Source of the DNA: Henricia sp. BOLD:AAB3569
Taxonomy: Eukaryota > Echinodermata > Asteroidea > Spinulosida > Echinasteridae
NCBI GenBank assembly: GCA_037783545.1
Contig: JBBELK010000370.1
Location: forward strand, 1,240,001 to 1,304,000
Direction: 5' to 3'
Length of the DNA stretch: 64,000 nucleotides
Position numbers and translations under genes: made by a program. The first letter of the stretch is position 1, and each line of letters opens with the position of its first letter. This document shows, piece after piece, positions 1-12,901 of this stretch. The notes below the pieces were generated by a model. The model did no database searches. It worked only from the letters and a program-made list of their open reading frames with translations, and had not been told where the DNA came from.

Positions 1-1570
1 GGAACTATAGTGTTTGGTACTCCGAAGAAATCAAGTAAGCAAAAGTATTTTAGCATATTATATTTACTTTTATGGATATGACTTCAAGATATATATCTTT
101 CAGATGGAAGCCGAATGTGTCATTTGCAAGGTGAAACCTTTTACGAATTTCTAGAATAAGGACATTGGGGCCTACATATCTAAAAAAAATGTTGGCAAAA
201 CATGGTTTTGTCAACTTACCTGTAAAATTTGCGACATTGCACATGTCATATTGCCATTTTGTCTTGGCACAGGCACAGGCTCGGAAATTTAATTTAATTT
301 ACTATTTTGTTTTGTTACAGGGACACGTAAGTCTTCTAAATTCGTTCGCTTGTGTGAATTAACACGGACAGTGCAACTTTAAAATAATGGATGTACAATG
401 TACCCACAGTAAGATGAAAAAAAAACCAGCGTTTTCCACACCCAAGAAAGGCAAAAACAGCAATTGATTTCCCAGAAAGAAATTGCATATAAATTGGTCT
501 TTTATACCCTATTCGAAGGGGCTCACTAGGCTACAGAAGTACGCAAAACAATTGGAAGTTTGCTCCTAATGAGTGGCTGCTTCTCGACCGGGCCTAGTCG
601 AGATCCAAGTGGCTTGTTTACTCATCAAATACGAGCGAGCAGGGAAAATTTATTCACCGGCACTTTCACTGGAGACGGGCCCGCTGAACGGAGGAGCTCC
701 GGGGCCGGGCCGCCGCGCCGGTGCGGTTTTGAGCCGGTTTAGCGTAGAGCTGAAAACCGTTCAACATCAATCAATCTCCCATTAGCGGGGCTGGGACAGC
801 TGCATAGGGTGCTTAGTACTACCACGGCCGGCGAAAGGGGTGAAAAGGGAATCTAGATGGGGCGTTCGAAGAGGCGAGCCACGGTAGTTTCACCGGGTTG
901 CTTCGCTCGCCCAAACCGGGCCTTGTTGATCTCGCCCGGGCTAATTCTACTTCGATCCGCGCCCCCGGATTCCGTTTTGTCGTTGAAGGGCCCTTCGCGT
1001 CAATGGTTTGGCAAACTCGGCGGGGTTCTAGAAAGTGTTGCTCCGGGGGAGCCAAGCGGGTAGCTCGGGGTATCATAGCAGAAGAAAGTGTTGTGTTACT
1101 GATCAAATAATGGGCGGAGGGCTTTGAGGGTTGAAACAATGAGGTGCTAAACTAACACGAGCGCTGATGCAGATGGTTTTCTTCAAGGCGCTTCGGCTCG
1201 CGACAGAAGTGTGGACGGCTCAAGAGTTTTTAATGCAAATTCCGCCCAAAGGAAATGACATTTCCACTCGTTTTCTTGGAGGACTACATGTAGGCCTAGT
1301 TACTTATTTATCGACACAACAGTTCACGATGAATTAAGTATTCTTGTGTGCGCGTAATATACAACCTATAGGCATATAGGCCTACACCTTCTTCAGTTTC
1401 AATGGATTTATCGTTCATATAAAAAAAATCCTTGCAGTTGCATATAGGCCTATATTTCTATAGTGAAACAAAAACATCTACCATTAATGACTTAACTGTC
1501 TAATGCCCCCTTTTCTTGAGCCTTACATACATAATTTGCATAATTTGCATAATTTGCACATTTAAAGATA
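1..1570. other. Intergenic, no gene seen
   Basis: AT-rich DNA with one GC-rich block (about 650-1080) in which frames are open on both strands, as expected from composition. No gene, RNA or element could be supported. Confidence 0.5.
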
Positions 1571-2143
1571 TACAGTCCGTGCATTTTGGGTGTGGCACCT
1601 CGAAAAACCTTTTTTTTTTAATTGATGATTTTCTAGAAACATAAAAGTTATTCGATTTCAAATGAGACATCAACGGAAAAAAGTCGACTAACGTTTAGTT
1701 ATCGAACAATTACTGTCAATATTTCGAATTACTGGCGGTCCGCCAATAATTCAAGGCGTAGACTTGCCCAAGTCTGACCTCCCGAGCTCGGTCTGCAACG
1801 CGCGCAGCGCACAGTGCGCCCTTCGGACCGGTGGCATGACCAATCTGTTTTCTTCTGTTTCCTCTGTCTCAGAAAGTCTTGCGAGACAGAAGAAAAGAGA
1901 TTTGACAGTCCACCAGTCCAGAGGGCGCGCTGCACGTACCGCACCACAGACCAAACACGGAAAGTCGGACCTGGGCAAGTCTAGGCAGGGCGCAAAAACG
2001 GCCGTTCTGCGTTTTTCACAGGGTTGCGCATTGCCGATGTCTAAAATACAAAGTAGCATGTTTTGTCGTTAAAATAAAGTAAATGCTTTAAAAATTCGTT
2101 GGGAGAAAAAACAATCAAATTTGCTGAGAACCACGGACTGTAT
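1571..2143. mobile_element. TIR element, TA-flanked, with internal palindromes
   Basis: Ends TACAGTCCGTG and CACGGACTGTA, with TA target duplications. The interior has the perfect palindrome TGGCGGTCCGCCA and inverted ACTTGCCCAAGTCT / ACCTGGGCAAGTCT words. An inverted, diverged copy lies at about 18585-18965. Confidence 0.75.
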
Positions 2144-3796
2144 AGGCCTAGTATTTAGGCCTACTTGTACTTTCCCAAACACCACAAATGTACACTGTTC
2201 CTGCGGTCAAGTCACGTGACAGAAAGGATAATGTTTCATGTTTAGCATTCCCATTGGATAGTTTGTGTAATGACGCCATTCAAGATGGCGAAATTTGTGT
2301 CGACATTACAACCAACCACGGACGGAGGCGCTAATAATGATTACATATACAACGTTGGTGTTTTGATTTGGTTTTTAAAAAGATGTTCTGATCTTCCAAA
2401 CTAGGCCAGGGGGTAAAACAGCGAAAACAAAACAACCACTTATACACTGCAACTCAACAAAAACCGACAAGACCAAGTACCACTGGAATGCAAACAATCG
2501 ACACAATTGCCAGTTACAAGTGTGACTGAAAAAGTCTGCTTTCTTTAAAAAAAAGAGCTTACAACGACGTGCAAAATGCTACCGCCTTTTGTTCAGGGGC
2601 AGGCGAGGCGCAGAGCCCCACACCCCACCCGAGGCTTTATCTCCATTTATCGTGTTTCGTTTGCACTGTGCATGGCCTTTATTATGATCGCCTTTCGTGT
2701 GCACGTGCAGGGATAGGGGAAAGCAGACAGATAAGACCAAGAACGGGCTAATTTCGGCCAGTTTTGGCCCTTATCAGGGCGATCGGTTGAATATTATTGG
2801 TATGACAATTATTGTTCATGTCTCGCGTGAACATATAGCACGGCAGCCTGCACGATTTAGCGTCTGTAAGTTGTGGAGGGCGCCCCCGTTTGGTGAAAGG
2901 AAACTTGTGTCCATTGAACACCGCAGTAGTCTTCGAGAAAACATATAGTACTCATCACAAGACTAAGATGAGAATTTCATTGTGAGTAAATGCAGCAAAC
3001 ATTTCCTTAAGCGCAGACTCACACCAGTCTTTTGTCAGCATTTTTCCACTTCAGCAGTTTTTAATATTATTCTGGTTCACTGCAGTGGAGAAAACCACGA
3101 ACCAATGAACCATCCAAGAAAAGGAATGAAAATTGAATCTTGTCGATTTGGGAAAGACTTACGAAACGGGGTATAGCCAACTTTCACCCACCCCGGGTGA
3201 AAAGTTTTATGTATGCGTGTTGCACTCTTCCCGTGTCATGATTGCCAATAATGCCCATGTACGTAGATCTGGAGCGACACCGTTATGACCGCATACCCTC
3301 CCCTCAATGTTCCCCTCTAAACAAACACCTACCGCAGCACGCGACCGGACAAAAGATCCGGCGTGCGTCGTTTACGTAAGGTCTGCCGGACACTCCACCG
3401 TGGACGGCGGGGAATGAATACCGAGCGCGCCCCGCTTGCCGTAGTGGAGACCAATGCTACGCGTGGCCCATAGGGATCCGGGGCCGAGAGGCGCGTGTCT
3501 ATGGCGGACTCAGGGACCCTTATTGGACTTGTAAGGAGTATGATTTGGAACTTCAAATATTCAGGGTTTATACAGCTAAAAAGAAGTGAAATAAGTGTCC
3601 CAAAGGGACGCTCTATACCGTATGCCATTCGGAATCAACGTAGCTGTTCTATGCCGAATACACCCCGTTCGGTCACGCTCAAACAGCGACCATTGGTTCC
3701 TTGGTTACATGCCCTCGTTCGGCGTTTAGCAGAGTGTCTTGTCTTGTTGTTCTCGAACGTCGCAAGACGGATAGGCCCAACCAGTGACAGCCATCA

Positions 3797-3862
3797 CGGC
3801 CTCCGGACCGCCTCGGCACGGTCTCCGGACCGCCTCGGCACGGTCTCCGGACCGCCTCGGCA
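3797..3862. repeat. 22-bp GC-rich minisatellite, three units
   Basis: CGGTCTCCGGACCGCCTCGG plus CA, three exact-length units, followed by decaying GGCCTCGGCAC words to about 3930. Confidence 0.85.
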
Positions 3863-4799
3863 CGGCCTCGGCACAGCCTCATCACGGCTTCTGCACGGCC
3901 CAGCTGCAGCACGGCCCTCGCACGGCCTCCGACGGCGGCAATACTTACATAACACGGGCTTATCTCGCCTACTTATATGGAAACCTAGCCTTGATCAAGG
4001 CGTTGGGCTTGTCTTCTAGACGGCCCGATGAAGATAAAACTGAACAAAGCGCTTACAAGCTACGGAATCGGTTGCACGTATTGGCTCACAACGCGCCGCG
4101 CTACGACTATACACACATGCACGTACATGTCTTTCGAGCTAGGCTAGGCCGTACGCAGCTATGTACGCAGCCAGTGTGTTGCCATCCGGGTTTATTACGG
4201 AAGTCGTTATCTCACAGTGGCTCGTTTTGATGCCGTGTGCAGTTTGCATGCGCTAGACCCAATAATCTCTCGTACAGCAAAGAAAACTGGAGACGGCCTT
4301 GGACAAGGCTAATAGACACCCCGCTCAAAGCATGTACATTATTACCCCTGATCGTAAAGCTCCATTACATCACTCAGTATAACATATCAGCTCCCTGGGA
4401 AGGAGGCTTATACATCCCTAGATACCTATCAAGCACTAAATGGCTAATCAAACAAATCAACATTCACTACCCTCTCAGGTACCCAGGAGAGAAGAAATAT
4501 ACGTGGCAAAGAGGTTTTGCTCACGTGCAACACGTACTCGGACGGACCGGACCCGGTGTCGCGTGCTCGATCCACCGGCGTGTAAATTTTTCCGGATGAC
4601 GCAATAGGAATTTCTAGCACGTAGCGGTGAATGTATTTTAATCCGTGTGTGCTCACACTTCCGGATACTCAATACGAACGGCATGTATAGCGCTGTACAA
4701 AAACAAAACATGTTCACGTATGTACGTCTGAATGGCTGTGTGAGCATTACTTCCCTTTCGTGTGCATGCGTGCAACCTTTTTTCACCCGTACCTGTTAT

Positions 4800-4990
4800 A
4801 CCCAGCACGATATGGGGCCTAATGACTCCCCCTATCGCCCCTATACCTCAACACACTCTTCCCTTTTGTTAACGCACCAAACCCCCTAAAAACTGAAAGG
4901 AATTCATTGGAAATTCCTTGGATGTTTGAGACACAATGGGGGAACAATGGTAGGGGGTGGGGGATACCCTTGGCCCCATATCCTGTTGTA
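4800..4990. mobile_element. Hairpin element CCAGCACGATATG
   Basis: Same family as the insert at 12560-12722, sharing CCTAAAAACTGAAAGGAATT and GGATGTTTGAGACACAAT. The arms are more diverged at the right end. Confidence 0.7.
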
Positions 4991-7897
4991 TATGGTACCT
5001 GTACCTAGTATACTGTATAGTCAGTGAGTATAAGTTTCGCGCTGAAAAGATTGAGATGCGCCACGTGCAAATAAGCATGTGTGTACACACGTGCATGCTA
5101 CCGTACATACACACACGGCCGGAAGATTCAGCATGTACAGAAGCGGTGCACTTTTGTTATGCAGTGCGCATGACGTTGCATGACGTAGATGACCAAATTT
5201 GGTCATCCCGGAAGAATTTACATGGCGGTTAAATTTACACGCGACACCGGATCCAAACCCACAACATTTAAAACTAACCAAGGTCTTGAATACCAATCGC
5301 AGTGGGTCCCAACCACAGATATCTGTTAATAGATATCTGTGGTCCCAACAGATTTTGACAAAATGGCGCCGTCCATGGAATGATTTTATATTTAGTATCC
5401 GCCATACATCAAAGCTTACACAGTGCAAGAAAAGTACATTTCAATTGTAAGAAAAGGTATTTATTATCTCCATGCCGTGGCACAACAAAAACATTAATAT
5501 CGGCTGTATAAAGTGAAATAATTCGGGCAAGTTTGAATGCCGTGAACGGGTGATTAAACGGTCATGGCTTATACTGCAGACCACCTGAAAGCTTGGGGGA
5601 AACACTTTGTTAACTGGAAACATAAACGCGACACCTGCACCTCGTTAAAAATTAGGCGCAACACAAGAATTAGAAGCGAGGGGTCGTTATTAAACTACCC
5701 CCGGAAGAAACCATCGCGTTTTGCTCGCCTGTTCACGCTAAATTATTTGGTTTTTAACATTTTCTGTTCATGTTCGGCACTCTTCAAGCAGTAAATACGC
5801 ACACGTGACCGCGTGATATAATAACCATTATCATGGTAGGGTTTTATTATCGCCGATTCCGTGTGTGATTATGCACGAACAAGCACACCGTCGGGCGAGC
5901 AATACGGATGGCCACACGCGCCCGGCCCGGTTCGCTCGTCTCCCCCACCGCCTTCGAAGATCCAAAACGGTGCCTCGGTGTGTATATTACCCAAGGAAAT
6001 ATTAATACATTAGCCGGCGGGACGTTCAAATATTGGTGTCTGATAAGAGAGAAGCCCGAGACGACAAGAAGACGAGTTTTGGCTCCGCTCTGGCCGCCAC
6101 ACGTGCTGTGTATTTTTGTTTCGTTTATCGATTGCCCGTAATTATACAACTAATATGATATCGCGGATAACATGGGGCATTTTGTCCGGCGATTTCGGTA
6201 GGTCAACACACGGACGATGCCTCGCAGGCAATTAATGTACGCAATTAATGTAAATGAATAAAGGGTGTATTGGCGTCGTCCTCGTGCGGGAGGGCTGGCG
6301 GAATCGAAAACTTGATAGATAATGCAAAACTGTATTTTCAAGTACTCTTTGCACACTGTTAATTAATGAACCCGAGGAGGTAAAAATACATCAATTTCGG
6401 AACTCAGACAAGACGTATTTTTGTATGCATTCTGAGCATCTCTGATTTGGTTTTGGTGACTGACTGTCGTTAAGTTTTCCCAATAATTGTCCTTTCAATT
6501 AATTATTATTATTTTAATTTATTATTATTTTATTTTGCATATATTTCTGTCCTGAGCAACAGCATGTTTGCTTTTCCTTTGTTGAATATGTAAGAAAGTG
6601 ATTTTATATTTCCGCCGCCCTTCTGCCGAAGGAAAAAAATGTATATTATTTTACACTCCAAAGTTATTATCTAGAAAGAGCAAGAAATTGGTGTTTAAGA
6701 TAATAGTTCTCTTGTGAAATTAGAGGACATCTTGCACAAAAAAGTCCATGAACAATAATAATTAAACCAATTAAAATGCTCACGTGGCCTGCATCATATG
6801 ATTAAAACAAGTCACGATTAACCAATATAAATGTTTCGTTCCTTTCGTAATCATTTTCTTCCGTAAAGTTCCCCGGCAGGGGAATTTATTTGACGCAATA
6901 TGCCGAGACGTATTGCCTGAATAAAATACAGCTGGTTTGTTGCCGAGCAGTCAAACGGAAAATCCGCCGCGCGCGGACACTTGTATAGTTTCATTTTGTA
7001 TGGCATTGTTTCCGTTCGTGCTGCCCTATACTATACCCACGTGCTTAGCCCACCGTTGTTTATACTACAACGGCACTCGGTAATTAGACCTCAAAATAAT
7101 TAATAATCAACGATAGCTTGCGCCGCAAAAGAGAAAATAGAAAAAAGGCCATGTCGCTCGTGTGCACTTCCCGCCTCGCGCATCCTAGATCTAATGAGCC
7201 AAATTTCACCCACGTGCGAGCTATTTTGTTTTCAATCATTGAGCGGTAATAAATTCCCGCGCTCAAATAAAAATTGCTTTCAAAAGTCAGCGTGTAATAT
7301 CGCCGGAGCTGTGCAGCCGTATTTTGGTGACTTTCCCCTCCAAGGATCAATATTTATCCCGGGGGCTTTTGTTCCGGCGATGCCTTTTTTTATTCTCCCA
7401 ATTCTCGGCGAGTTGAGAAAAGGAAGACCGGGCAAGACGGACGCTGCAATTGCCACTTACTAGCCGAAACTGTTAAAATATTTAAAGTAAAATAATATTG
7501 ACTTTCATATCGACTCTGGCTTTTTGTGTATCGTGTGCGAGCATTTGACGGGGTATGGGCGAATCGCAGTGAACTACGGCCGTGCATGACGGCAGACGAG
7601 ACGGCCGCCGTCTCAATGAATTATTCCAAACGATCATCGTCAGTTCGTGCGTATACGGTTACCGTTTATCAAATGGCATGAAATTATTCGACTGACAACT
7701 ATTGTTTGCTGTGCTGACTAGTCCAACATTTGTTGGTAGACCGAAGTGTTGGTGTATAGACGCTTTATTTTCAAATGCTCGGAACAATTCGACATATGAC
7801 CTGGGAAAATTGCATAAGGGCTGGTTCCCCGACTTCTCCCCTTTCAAATGGAAGTGCATAAGGGCAGGTGCCCGACTTCTCCACTTTCAAACGTGTA

Positions 7898-8545
7898 GAC
7901 TGGTTCCCGACCACATATTCCACACAGGAGAATATAAGGACAGGTAAAGGCGCTTCATCTTGATCAGGGGCGGTCGGGTTGGCGTACGGGTTCTTTCCTC
8001 GCCTTTCACCTCTGGCGTCCCGGGTTCGAATCCGGGGCGTGTATGTGGATTGGGTTTGCAGTCCCTACTTGACCGCGTGGGTTTTCCCCTGGGGCATTTC
8101 TCTGGGGGTTTTCCTCCCACTTCTAAAACTGCAACTCCTTCTTCGTCATCTCAAGTTGATAATATAGTATAGTTAAAGCTAAAACCGTATAGTTGATGGC
8201 ATAAAGGGCCTTAGTTGCCGAAGATGCCATAAAATATATACAACAACATTCATCTTGATCTGTAATTGGTCGTCTTTGCGCGTGCGCATTGTGTTTTTTA
8301 TATTTAAAAATTGGCCAAGCCCTTTGCTTTAGGCAATGTACTTTATTTACATAATTGGATATGTTCGACACGCACGGCCAAGTTACAAATGTCAATGCAA
8401 AATCTGCGCACTTACTAAAAAAATAATAATAATAATAACCACGTGACGGGCAGAATTCTGCCCGTCATGGCTTCCCTTTACCGATCCCTATATTTTCGCA
8501 ATAAGCGAACCAATCTATATAGGGATCGGGAACCAATCTATCAAA
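7898..8545. repeat. Dispersed repeat A, copy interrupted by a SINE
   Basis: Colinear with 16757-17105 from AGACTGGTTCCCG to GGGATCGGGAACCAATCTAT, except for 283 extra bases (7966-8248). Near its right end is a perfect 22-bp palindrome centred on GAATTC (8445-8466), followed by a hairpin built on CCGATCCCTATA. Confidence 0.9.
7966..8248 (+). mobile_element. tRNA-derived SINE with 12-bp target duplication
   Basis: Begins with a tRNA-like head containing a box B (GGGTTCGAATCC near 8024) and ends in an AT-rich tail. It is flanked by TTCATCTTGATC at 7954-7965 and 8249-8260. The empty site occurs once, uninterrupted, in the sister repeat at 16815-16832. Its 3' part (CCTCCCACTTCTAAAACTGC) recurs at 41662-41681. 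Confidence 0.85.
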
Positions 8546-8582
8546 CGTGCAGATGCCCTACCAATTGAGCTATGAAGCCAAC
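8546..8582 (-). pseudogene. tRNA-like 5' half (pseudo-tRNA or SINE head)
   Basis: Read on the minus strand: GGCTTCATAGCTCAATTGGT followed by AGGGCATCTGCAC, a convincing acceptor 5' strand, D arm and box A. The rest of the cloverleaf does not follow, because the sequence runs straight into dispersed repeat A. It is therefore a fragment and not a working tRNA gene. Confidence 0.4.
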
Positions 8583-9847
8583 TGGTGGTCTCGAGTCACG
8601 GTAGTACAGTTGGGATTGGCTATCACTTGAGCTTAGCAAGCCGTACAGAGGGATAGACCCTTCAATGAGATAACCACCCCTCCCAGAGATCATATAGGAT
8701 ACGCCCGAACCCCTGCCCGGCTTGCCCCAATTATTAAGTTGTAATACTGACGAGAAAGTCGAGTTAAACTGTTGATTTTACTCTATTTGATCTAGTGTAG
8801 CCAAAACCAGGGGTTCATAGGTTTTTAAGGCGCAATATGTGGCTATTTAAGTTCATTTAGAGGATATTTTAGGAAGGTTTGCACTGCTGCATTTTTAATA
8901 GGACGCCCCCTAGCGACCGCATGTGCGTAGGATTTACACCGGCAAGTTACTGAAACGATGTTTCCGACGATGAGGGGCGGGGCTATAGCCCCAGCCCCTC
9001 TCCTGGGTCCGCCAATGGTACATGCATAATATGCTAACAATTTCAAGTTTAATAAACACAAAAGTGTGGAAATTAGATTAGTGATGGCAATTCCCATGCA
9101 AAATTGACAAGAGCACAACATGACAAGAGCAGATGATGGCAACGAACAGGGGTATTAGTGGCGTCGCCAAAGAGAGGTCATGACTTGTATATAGGGGGTC
9201 GGCGCACGTAGGCCCTACCTCTTGTGCCCCCAGTGAGATGTGGCTGCTTTGAAAGATTTAGTGTGTCCCCCCCCCCTTCCCCAACACCCCAACAAAAAGT
9301 GTTGTGCCTTTGGGCTTCCCTTCCCCTCCCCCATTTCCACTTTGAATAGTCAGGCGACTCTGCTGAAGAGCACACAATCATGACCTATACCGCCGAATAG
9401 TTAACCTTGGGGGTGAGCTCTAACCAATGACTCGTGTTAAAACCATACCTGCATCTTTCCTAAATTCAAAATGGGGAGGATGCACCCGAAAGCGAGATGA
9501 CTTTATCCAGGCCAAATTTGGCCCTGTTTCAGCCCCCCTTGTCCTATGCACCTCTGGCGTCAACGTCGGACCGGACGAAAACAATTGGAATGCGCCGCAT
9601 CCAGGCATTGGCATGCAAGCCGCTCTGCCGCGTGTGCCGCGTCAAAGCCAAGATTGATAACTAGTCTATTTACAAAAAATGGGGATAGTGGTAAACAAAA
9701 ACTAACAAATTTATTTAGAATTTGTTAAAAAATTGTTGAAAAGGCGCCGCATGTTAAACACAGGGACGGCTGTGTAAAAGGAAGTTCAAGGACTATATAC
9801 TATATTAGGTGAAAACCCAACACCCGGCATGATCGAGTGGGTTTTCT

Positions 9848-10138
9848 TATACACCAATCCGAGCTGCAAAGTCATGGTCCATGTACGTCCGCCATAGCTG
9901 GGGGCCATCCAGTGCCATGAACTGTGGGTTTTGTGTTGATGATATGCTGTTACATTATGTTGTCACTTCGAACAATTTTGCGCGTTTATTTGCTTGTTGC
10001 GAAGCCTGTGTACGCGTACGCGTTGTGCGCTGTTCGATTTAACAACAAGACAAAGCGCCTAGTCCATGGCATCAGTGGATGGCCCCCAGCTATGGCGGAC
10101 TTGCAGGGAAGGAGTCCTTAGCAACCGGATTCGTGTAT
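9848..10138. mobile_element. TIR element with GCCATAGCTGGGGGCC arms
   Basis: Ends TATACACCAATCCG and CGGATTCGTGTATA. Inner arms GTCCGCCATAGCTGGGGGCC (left) and its complement (right). A single arm is also found near 52424-52480. Confidence 0.75.
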
Positions 10139-12461
10139 ACCATTCACCGCGTAAGGTGATTGACCAATATTGCCTAGTTTTGGTTGAGTTATACGTAAAA
10201 TACATCGTTCAGTGGACGCATCCGACCATGTATGGCCTTTGCCATATTCCTTTGTCACATCGCCCGAAAGGCCAGTTAACTCAAATAAACTCGTTTCGTG
10301 CATTTGTTAGTAATTTTGTTAGAAGCCATAAACACGCGGCAATACATTCTGATGAGCATTCAAAGCTATATTAACTTAGGACATACTCTTTCTAAAAAAA
10401 TCAGAAACTTGACATTAACCGAAAAAAACTATGAATTGTAGGATAGGGCGACAAATCGTGTGTAAAAAGGCTATATTAGGGCGACGTGCTCAATAGGGCG
10501 ACATTTTGGTGTCGCCCTAATATTTTTGAGTTTAAAAATCATTTTTTTAGGTCAAAAACCATTTTTTAAAAATCGAGAACCATTTTTATTAGGTCTAGAA
10601 CTGTGTCTCTTAGGTCAATGACCATCTCTGGAAGCTTTGGGTAAAAAAAATAAGGTGTCATTTTGAGTGGTCCCCGGGGAGAGTCTTCCCGAAATGTCGC
10701 CCTATTGCGGCATTCAGTGTTATTTAAAGATATATTATTATTATTACAGTATTCTTATTATTATTTCTTTCTGGTATTCATACCAAGGATTCCTCAAAAG
10801 TGCCCATTGCACTGTCACTCGAAAGCGTGAGGAAACCCATGAAGAATTAGATATGGCCAGAGACACCGGGGAATCCCCTTGCTCTTCACGAAATAATGCT
10901 CTGGATGGCATCTTTAAAGTGCGTTACCGTTACCTAACACACTGGACCAACGGCTTTACATCCCTTCCGAAGGATGGAGCAAGTGCAGTATATGGCTCAA
11001 ATACTGTAACATGATAATTTTACAAATATCAGTGAACTGACGAAGAATAGTCCAAAATATCTGTATCTTATTTGTCAAGTTTCTTTTTGGAAGTTATAAA
11101 CTTAGAATATTTTACATAGCGGCAAGACTTCACTTCGCAGCTGGACAAAGTAACTTACGACAAAGTTATATAAGTATATGTGTTGTCTTGGAAGCCCGGA
11201 TTTTGTGTACATTTTGGAAATGGGTGATCATCCTAATAAAATTGGTCTAATTTAATTTGGAGTTGTCGATGTTATTGAAATACGCACCGTTATTATCCGT
11301 TTAATTTTTGTGAAGCAGAGAAAACATTTTCGATGATTGTTGAGGCTTACTTCTCAATTAACGTTGCAGCAATCCCTTATACACAGCTGTTTTGTTCAAG
11401 CATAGATTAAAAATAATGATATTCAAATTGAGCGGTGTGTATGCCCGTCTACACTCCCACACACATAATCATTTTGTTTGATTGTCGCAGTTGTGTTTAA
11501 TGGAGGGAAAAAGCAAAGTCTGAATATACATGTAATCCAAATCAATTTTTTCAATAAACGAGAGAAGATTGAAAAAAAAAAAACAACAACGATGGGAGAA
11601 GAGTCCAGTGAGTCAAGTACGATGGATGAGCCGACCAAACTGAACCGAACAGATGTTAGGGGTTGGGGAGGGGTTTCATTGTGCCGTATTATCGCTTCCC
11701 ATATGGCTTTGTTCATTTTTACCCCCTTTCAAAATAAGATGATTTTTCACTGCCCGGGTTTAACTCTGCGACATGTATTTGCAAAAAAAATGAATGGGCT
11801 TCTTATTTTTGCGTGGCGGGCCATGAAAAATTTCATTCATTCATAGCACGTGGACATTCTTTTTCAATTGTAATTTTGGCGGCATGTCACAGATAGAGAT
11901 GTTGTGACGAATAATGATACATGTAGATTCAAGTTTACAGTGGTTTTCCCCGGGCGCTTTCGAAAACAATCATTCAAACGATACAAGCACACGACACGTC
12001 TTCTACGTTTTGAATTACTTTTGTTTGGTGTCAAACACTATATGTCCCCAGTATGAACTTGAAGAATTGGGAATTATGCATGTGGGACGCGTCAGCTGTG
12101 CTGTCAAAAACGTATAACAATTTTAGGCCTATGTCGGACAACCAACAGAGAGTCCACGTGTAAATGAGGAATAGGTCCTACTTTTTAAATTTTATTTAGG
12201 AACACAACATCTGGCATGGAGCCCGCGTCATTAAAATGAAACAACCAAACTTGGGATGAGAGCAAAATCGTAAGGGCCTTATTATTTTTTTATTTAGGTA
12301 TTTCTGTTACTGAAACAAATGATTCGTCAAATGTGCTCGCATGGCACTGTGACTCGTAAGCCTGAAGAAGCCTGTGAAGAGAAGATGAAGAAATGCTCAG
12401 TTTTAGAGGTGGGGGGAAACCCAAGTAATCGAGAAGTTACTGAAAACACAATCGAGCACAT
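10139..12461. other. Intergenic, no gene seen
   Basis: Includes TAGGGCGAC / GTCGCCCTA words in both orientations (10441-10706), probably a decayed inverted element, and a repeat-derived segment at 10795-10985 (ACTGGACCAACGGCTTTACA) related to 54240-54440. Nothing else could be supported. Confidence 0.45.
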
Positions 12462-12901
12462 AGGGTTGTAGTCGCGTCTATCACAAGTCCAGAGCCGAAA
12501 AAAATCACAAGTCCGTGACAAGTCCGTGACAAGTCCCGCTCAAGTACGCACAAGTCCTACCCAGCACGATATGTGGCAGAGGGACTCCCCCTTACGCCAC
12601 TATACCTCAACACCAATCCCCCCTAAAAACTGAAAGGAATTCCTTGGAAATTCCTTGGATGTTTGAGACACAATAGGGGAACAATGGTAGGGGGGAGTCT
12701 GTTTGCCACATATCGTGCTGTTCCAGCATAATGACAAGTCCAGTAGAAGCAAAGGACGAACACGCACAAAATAATGCATTTGTTGGAGTTCATTTGAATA
12801 GCTTATAACTTGAATAGCTTATAACTTGAATTAAGATCCAGGGACTTGTGGTGGACTTGTGAAGGTTTGTGAGGACTTGTGATGAACTCGACTACAACCC
12901 T
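12462..12901. mobile_element. TIR element AGGGTTGTAGTCG with a nested hairpin
   Basis: Outer ends AGGGTTGTAGTCG and CGACTACAACCCT, with many CACAAGTCC words. Inside, 12560-12722 is a separate hairpin element (CCCAGCACGATATGTGGCA and complement) related to 4800-4990. Confidence 0.75.

Larger units (their letters stand above)
2144..7897. other. Intergenic, repeats only
   Basis: Apart from the minisatellite at 3797 and the hairpin element at 4800, this stretch holds scattered short inverted repeats, for example CCACAGATATCT and its complement around 5306-5341, and no supported gene. The 174-codon frame at 3495-4019 ends in the minisatellite. Confidence 0.5.

Noticed and set aside
650..1110. Ribosomal RNA fragment or gene exon in the GC-rich block
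   Set aside because: I could not match it to any conserved rRNA segment, and frames are open on both strands as expected from composition alone.
3790..3930. CRISPR-like or structured array
   Set aside because: Units are contiguous with no spacers, so this is a minisatellite; nothing in the window looks prokaryotic.
3495..4019. 174-codon plus frame
   Set aside because: Its second half is the translated GC-rich minisatellite and its first half has no protein-like pattern.
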